Assembly: GCA_020055645.1 (NCBI GenBank)
Contig: CM034546.1
Location: forward strand, 83,514,001 to 83,578,000
Direction of reading: 5' to 3'
Length of the DNA: 64,000 nt
From: Tomocerus qinae
Taxonomy: Eukaryota > Arthropoda > Collembola > Entomobryomorpha > Tomoceridae
Shown: positions 58,364 to 64,000 of the stretch, in pieces
How the letters are laid out: each line of letters begins with the position of its first letter
Numbering within the stretch: the stretch's first letter is position 1
The notes under the pieces: generated by a model
What the model saw: the letters and a program-made list of their open reading frames with translations, nothing else
Told to the model about the DNA's origin: nothing
Database searches by the model: none
Made by a program: the position numbers and the translations under genes

Positions 58364-59313
58364 ATTGCTCAATCTTATTTATTTTCAGCAAGCGGCTTTC
58401 GTACAGTCATCATCAGGCTATTTATGTTTGGAGTCGAGAGCAGAAATTCCCACAAAAATAATTCTGCCAGATCACATTAAACAGAATACAACCAAAAGTG
58501 AACTCCAATCAGTAATTACATGTAACTGTTTAATGTAATCTAACAAAATTATTTTTAGAAACATTTCTGCTCTCGACTCCAAACAAATAGGTAGGTGATT
58601 ACTGATGGTTAGACCTTTATAAACTTTATATTCCAATTTACATTTTTATTATACACACATTTCAATTAATGTATAAAATATGTTCTCCTTTCTCATAATA
58701 TATCAAATAAGTAACTGATTCTGATTTTGCTCTATATTGTTCTTTGATTTAAGCCTGATGATGACTGTACGAAAGCTGTGAGGAGGCTCCTCACCACCCA
58801 CTACCACCCTCATTAACATAACGTCTCTATATTCTAATTGACCTCCCAACTTCAGCTTCACCCACGGAGACTCCTTATACTCAAGGAGACGGAGACTCTC
58901 TCGCCAGTTGGTCGTGAACCCTCGTCAGTCACAGTTGGTCGTGAACCCTCGTCAGTCACAGTTGGTCGTGAACCCTCGTCAATCACAGTTGGTCGTGAAC
59001 CCTCGTCAGTCACAGATAGTCGGGAACCCTCGTCGTCGTCAGTCAGTCAGTGTCGGGTTTTAGGGAACTTAGAGTAAATCAGATCGTGTCACATTTCAGT
59101 CACAATAAACTTATACTTTTGTCTGTGTCCAAATCTCGTTGTTCTCTCTTTGTGCAGTCATTTCACTCCATCCCGATCATAAATCTTAGTAGTTTTAGGT
59201 AAACTAAGCCGAACCAGAGTCAGGAATACGAGGAAACGGGCTCTTTCAGTCTAACCCGGATATTCCTCCTGATAAAGCCGCTTGCTGAAAATAAATAAGA
59301 TTGAGCAATATAT
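58364..59313. mobile_element. Small IR element split by a solo LTR
   Basis: attgctcaatcttatttatt...gtacagtcatcatcaggc (58364-58419) is mirrored by 58752-58776 plus 59279-59313. A second pair inside (tttggagtcgagagcagaaa / tttctgctctcgactccaaa) makes it nearly palindromic. Confidence 0.7.
58777..59273 (+). mobile_element. Solo LTR, 497 bp, with 5-bp duplication aaagc
   Basis: Starts TGTGAGGAGG and carries AATAAA near 59103. aaagc lies on both sides (58772-58776, 59274-59278), and the uninterrupted mirror arm at 58364-58419 shows the empty site with one aaagc. The 5-bp duplication fits gypsy or BEL elements. A 27-bp minisatellite (gtcagtcacagttggtcgtg plus aaccctc) occupies 58900-59050. No internal coding part is left; fossil. 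Confidence 0.65.
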
Positions 59314-59472
59314 ATATATATTGACTTTATTTGTCTACTGGCTTCATATTTAAAGTTTGCCAATAATGACACAGTAATAAGTTTCAAACTACAAAATGAG
59401 TATGATTAATCAACAAAATAACAAAATCATTAACTATTTCAATCATGGAATATAAAATTATTACCCATAATA

Positions 59473-62252
59473 TTCAATTTGAATTTGGGCTAAATAAGTG
59501 ATTATGAAGTATCATACTTGAACTTCTAATCACAGATAGAACTATACTTTTAACTAATTCTTTAGACAAGAAAAATCGTTTGCGGAATTCATCAAATAAC
59601 GATGGAATTGTACTACGAGATTCAATCATTAAGCCAATGACCTCAATTTTAGTTAAATTTTATTTGTTAATGAAATATTGGATACAGGGCTCATAAATTG
59701 ACTTCTTCTCAACATAACTTCCTCAGGTTGTCCAAAATGATTTTCGATTCTGATTGTGGGATCAATTATATAGCCCATTTTTCCTCTTATAGCTAATATG
59801 TCAACTCGGCGGTTAGACCCATTATCCGAATTGCAATGTACTTCCTCGTACACATTAAATTGTTTCTTTCTAAGAGCATCAGCAATCATTGTTCTTACGG
59901 CATGATGGCGATTGTTGCGGAGTAATTCATTTTTCTGGTAAAAGCCTAACACATGTCCAAGAGTTTCAATCTCGTTGCATGCTGGATAGCGACAACGGGT
60001 AGTGTTTTGGTTTCTACCAGGAATCGAATTAACTGCTGCTACACAACCAGTCATTTTTATGGCGGATGTCCACTCGATGTTAGTCCTTTCCTATTGCTGA
60101 TCCAAAAACTTGAATATGGAGACTGTTTAAATAATATCACACCCTTACCTTTTGATTTTAGTTCGCTCCATTTCTCAAACTCTCTTTCCCTAAGGATGTA
60201 TCGTAAAATCTTTGAGGTCTTAATGGTTGACTTTGATTTCTTAGAAATTCGAACTTTTTCAATTTCCCCAGATTCTATGTGTAAAGATGCTAAACATTTA
60301 ATCATTTCTTTTCCACGCTGGCGGCTGACGACACGTAAGGATCATTTTGATTGAGTAAAGTGTCACAAATATTGAATTTTTGGATAAAAGCCTCCCATTC
60401 ACAATTAGGTATTTCCAATCCTTTCCACTTCTTAGGAGAATACAACATGGCTGATGGTAAGTTATCTGGAACTCCAAGGATATTCTTTATTCAAATTCTG
60501 ATCATACGGTCAACATCATGGAGGAATTATTTTCTAAATTTTGAAATCGGACATGTTTGTAAAGGATAAACCATTACAGGCCATAAATATTGGTTAAGTA
60601 TATTCAATTTCTGATCCGGATGAAGCATTTGAGATGAAATCAATTAAATGCAAACATCTCGGTTGATGACAAGATCATTTGAAGCTAAATCACCATTTTT
60701 AATTATTATTGCATTTGATTTAGATGGGCTGATTTTCAATCCAGTGGTAGCAAATGGATTTTCAGCAATGTAATACAATTGTCTTGCAGCATCTTGAGAC
60801 TTAGTTATTGTGACAGTGTCATCAACAAAGCTCAAAACAGAAAGGTTAGGTAGGGATTTGTCCAGTGTAAAACCATATTCTTGTGACAGTTCGGGTTCAG
60901 ACAGCTCACTAATTACGTAATCGATAGCCAGATTAAACAAAACAGGCGACAGTGGAGACCCTTGCAATAAGCCACGTTTAAAGAATATAGGAGGGGATGA
61001 TACATTGTTGCTCTTAATTCTCGTAAAATTATTTGTCTGCAAAGACAACACGATTTTCCTTAAAGACGACGGCTTTGGCACTTCTTCAAGACAAAGTTTT
61101 GCATGTTTATGACCAATATTATCATATGCTTGCAAAATGTCCAAGAACAACAGAACAAGTGACAATTTTTCTTTACTAGCCTTATTTAGACATCCTTCTA
61201 TTATGGAGGTATTAATGTGGCATCCAGGTTCATGAATGAATCCCTTTTGTCTTGGGTTAAACTTTATCCACTTAAGAAGTTTGCATTCAAAAGCTTTCTC
61301 AATCACTCGGCGTACGACAGAACAGATTGAGATCGGACGCCAATTTTGAGGAAGATTTCTATCTCCTTTTTCTTTATATATCAATATGGTTTTTGCTTCC
61401 TTTAACCCCGACGGAACATAGTTAAATTTGAGCATTATTGTTGCAACATTTGCTAGAACCTCATCACAGTTGGTCAATTTAAGACTTATACTAGATTAGA
61501 AATGCTAGTAAGTATTTCATCTTTGGTAATATCATTTTCAAATTCATCATCAATTTCATTTTGAAGATCAGAAGGAACAGTTTTATAAGAACTTCGAATC
61601 ATATCATTTGATTGGCTCCATTTGATCCATAGATATCTTACAATGATTATCTGAATCACGAAGTAGCCTATTTACACGTTTTCTCCTTTGGTTGTAATAT
61701 AAATGTTGCATTAAGTCAGAATTAAATTTGTCGTGACGTTTTTTCCGGGCTCTATTGGAAGTGCGAATCGGATTGGATGATTTATTATATCCAGTTTCCC
61801 TATTCCTAAATTGTGATCTGTTTTTTCTTGCCTGGTAAAATTTAATAGCAGGATGTTTCGGACCGGGAAGGTGAAATCTAGCTTGTTTAAGAGTACCAAT
61901 AATTTTATCAACAGCTTCATCAAATAAAATTGGATCAAAGTGTTCAAGTAAACTGGCCAAAGATTTATTTTGTGAACTTAACGCATCATTGATTTCATCT
62001 AGTTGTGACTGAGATGATGATGACTGAAATGAGTTCAGGAGTTAATAAATCCGCAATTGAATCATCAGTATCATTTTTAGGTAAAATATCATCTTCATAT
62101 TTCGCTAAAATATCTTCCAGATGAATATTTTTATGAGCCTTAGCACGGTGAATTTTTAGTTCTCTGAACCCTTTACATATTTTTCCGCAATGTGAACATT
62201 CAGTATTAATATTGGAAACATTAACATTAGTTGATTCTTGAGATGTGTCCAT
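59473..62252 (-). pseudogene. R2-like LINE polyprotein: C2H2 finger, RT, CCHC, restriction-like endonuclease
   Basis: N-terminal C2H2 finger (C-S-H-C-G-K-I-C-K-G-F...H-R-A-K-A-H, near 62180). A basic region (61604-61960) follows. RT (61477-60644) has W-R-P-I-S-I-C-S-V, L-L-Q-G-S-P-L-S-P and F-V-D-D, with V where most have A. C-terminal part (60305-59473): N-S-I-P-G-R-N-Q, C-R-Y-P-A-C...E-T-L-G-H-V-L-G...R-N-N-R-H-H (CCHC motif), then R-R-V-D-I-L and D-P-T-I-R, the restriction-like endonuclease pattern of R2-clade LINEs. The total length is near that of a full protein, but the frame is broken at about four or five places. The surroundings are not 28S rDNA. Confidence 0.75.
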
Positions 62253-62540
62253 AGAGATTAGATGTAGGATAGGATAGTTTGCTAATTGAAAGTATTATCC
62301 ACAAGCATGGCATCAATTTAACCAAGTACGCAAAATCTCTTAGCATATCTCATGAAATGAAAGAATCCTCCAAATCCAATGAGGAAAAACAAAAACTTCA
62401 AACTCCACAATGTAGACGAGGTGTTAAAGAAGAGAATGATGTGCATTAGAAGACAAATCTTCAAAAATTACTATGAAAACTCAACATTTTATTGGAGAGA
62501 AAAATTTTGCACGTCCATCTCCAAGGAGTTCCAATTAATT
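62253..62540. other. 5' flank of the R2-like LINE
   Basis: Probably 5' UTR or the neighbouring element. A short Lys-rich frame is open on the plus strand (62280-62445) but has no recognisable motif. Confidence 0.3.
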
Positions 62541-62640
62541 GATTAGTTAAACATATAGTTGATTGAATGCAGCTTTTCTAGTTTCGAGAAATTTATTTGA
62601 ATTTACTCATAATTTTTCATCTTCCATAAATTCAAATCAA

Positions 62641-64000
62641 ATGAGTTCCGACAGTGATTTAAAATTTGACTAAATTTTTGCGACTCTCTAATTGGTCTAA
62701 ATATTTTGACATTAGCCAATGAAATTGCAGATTTTCATGACATAAATATAAAGGATTTCCAAAATGCATTTTAAGGGGTAGAATTTAATGAAGCAAATGA
62801 CGTGAATAGCGAAATATTGTGCACTCATTATAAAGAAATGGATATTGGGATGAATACTAAATCCTAATCACATTGCAACCTCATTCGCATGAACGTAGTT
62901 GATTGACTTCAATCATAAAACCTACAGCAAGCCGTAACAGAAGCTCAGAACAGTAAAGGTTACCATGTGCACATTTTGGTAGACGAATAGTAATCATTAG
63001 TTGTAACACAAAACCGAACGTACAGATTTTGATCAAACTTTCAGAATCTAGTGTTTATATATGTAGCTACGACATATTGAAAATTCAGACATTGATATTA
63101 TAAGGATATATCAAAACTGACGTCATCTTTAACTATTACAATTATAACGCAACCAAGGCGAAGTTGTATTATTTGAAAAATCAACCGAAAATAAAAATTG
63201 ATTAATGTTGACTATTAAAATCAACATAAATTCAAACTAAATTTGGTAGAAGCGGAGTGAAAGATTTTATAGGAAACACAATTGAACTTTTTAATGCCCA
63301 TCTTTCACTTTGACTATCAAAATGAAGACAAAGTGAGCGCACGGCATCTCAGCAACCAATGGACCGATTTGCCCCAAAATCAATAGAGATTCAAAATTGA
63401 ATAATTTTGACAATGAAAATCAACATAAAATCAAAATTGATGAATGATGACTATGAAAATCAACATAAAGTCAAAATTGATAAACTATAAAAATCAACAT
63501 GAAATTCAAAATTGAATAAATTTGACTATGAAAATCAACATAAAATCAAAATTGAACAATGTTGACTTTGAAAATCTAAAGAGAATCAAAATCGGTCAAT
63601 ATTAATAATGAAAATCAATAGAATTTGGAATAATGCAAGTTTGACTATAAAATTGAATATAAATGCGAAATAGATTTATTTCCGTTGACATTTTATAGGA
63701 AACGCAATTGAACTTTTTAATGCCCATTTTTCACTTTGACTATCAAAATGAAGACAATGTGAGCGCGCGGTATCTCTATAACCAATAGACCGATTAGCCC
63801 CAAAATCAATAGGGATCGTCAGTGGTCCCTAGACATTGTTTCTGCCTAGTTTGGTCAATATCCGTCTTTGCGTTCGAAAGTTGTAGTGGGTACGGACGGA
63901 CGTACGGACGGACAGACTGTGCGATTCTATAAGCTGCCTTATTCAGGCGAGCTAAAATTAATATTGAGTCTAAAAATCAAAAGAAAATCAAAATTGATTA
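62641..64000. repeat. Degenerate AT-rich repeats and dispersed family
   Basis: No gene. A unit of about 40 bp containing tgactatgaaaatcaacata and tcaaaattga is repeated with decay at 63390-63620. A dispersed unit (attgaactttttaatgccca ... ccgatttgccccaaaatcaa) is at 63280-63395 and 63700-63835, and also at 57177-57330. It is followed at 63880-63920 by an acggacggacg/acagac run. Confidence 0.6.

Larger units (their letters stand above)
58272..62640. mobile_element. Inverted-repeat element enclosing smaller IR, solo LTR and R2-like LINE
   Basis: About 90 bp at 58272-58355 (gaatttatgg.agatgaaaaa... to tcaatcaactatatgttt) is mirrored at 62545-62640. The interior is a small IR element at the left and an R2-like LINE at the right. 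It is unclear whether the LINE was inserted into the element or the arms are two independent copies. Confidence 0.5.

Noticed and set aside
58838-59077. Frame with V-G-R-E-P-S-S-V-T repeats as a protein
   Set aside because: It is the 27-bp minisatellite inside a solo LTR.
59473-62252. Canonical R2 in 28S rDNA
   Set aside because: The flanking sequence is not ribosomal and is made of inverted-repeat elements.

Overview
The window is animal nuclear DNA, most likely from an arthropod or similar invertebrate. The signs are AT-rich sequence, short GT-AG introns of about 70-120 bp, an mdg1/412-like gypsy element with a tRNA-Arg-type primer site, an R2-like LINE, Helitrons, hAT-, MULE- and mariner-like DNA elements, and a C-type lectin gene with arthropod-style intron phases. 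The species cannot be named from the sequence. Most of the 64 kb is mobile DNA, often nested three or four deep. Only one gene looks like an ordinary intact host gene: a two-domain lectin-like gene at 26.8-31.1 kb.

Layout. 0-8.3 kb: minus-strand Ty3/gypsy retrotransposon (gag, protease, RT, RNase H, integrase), running off the left edge. 8.3-8.6 kb: short TIR element with a 9-bp target duplication. 9.1-13.6 kb: two decayed minus-strand genes in tandem, a DDE-like gene with a D-N-x-x-x-Q-N-K-N motif (cut by a LINE) followed by a SWIM zinc finger plus YqaJ-type nuclease gene. 13.6-17.2 kb: no gene. 17.2-24.7 kb: a LINE with a 15-bp target duplication, split by a second LINE in the opposite direction. 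24.7-26.7 kb: tandem repeats, a hAT MITE and a foldback element. 26.8-31.1 kb: the lectin gene, whose second intron holds a MITE and a foldback element with about 50 copies of a 19-bp satellite. 31.1-38.4 kb: minisatellite, tRNA-derived SINE, LINE fragments, nested foldbacks and mariner-like copies.

38.4-58.2 kb is the most interesting part. A Helitron (38448-58170) contains an 18.9-kb insertion with perfect 16-bp inverted ends and a perfect 8-bp duplication (tttgggag). Inside it lies a DNA element with inverted arms of about 1.8 kb. Its core carries, on one strand, an rve-type integrase-like gene and a HECT-E3-like remnant. Four exact copies of the palindrome TGAATGACGTCATTCA (a CRE/ATF-type site) lie at the arm, in the first intron, and ahead of both genes. 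The first exon of the integrase gene lies partly in the arm and is therefore present twice. The left arm has been enlarged by a second Helitron with about 178 copies of a 21-bp satellite and by a mariner-like element. The integrase gene is cut near its 3' end by a retroposon with an 18-bp duplication.

58.2-62.6 kb: further inverted-repeat elements, a solo LTR whose insertion site is proven by its palindromic partner, and an R2-like LINE outside rDNA. 62.6-64 kb: AT-rich degenerate repeats. All family assignments come from reading motifs by eye; no database search was possible.
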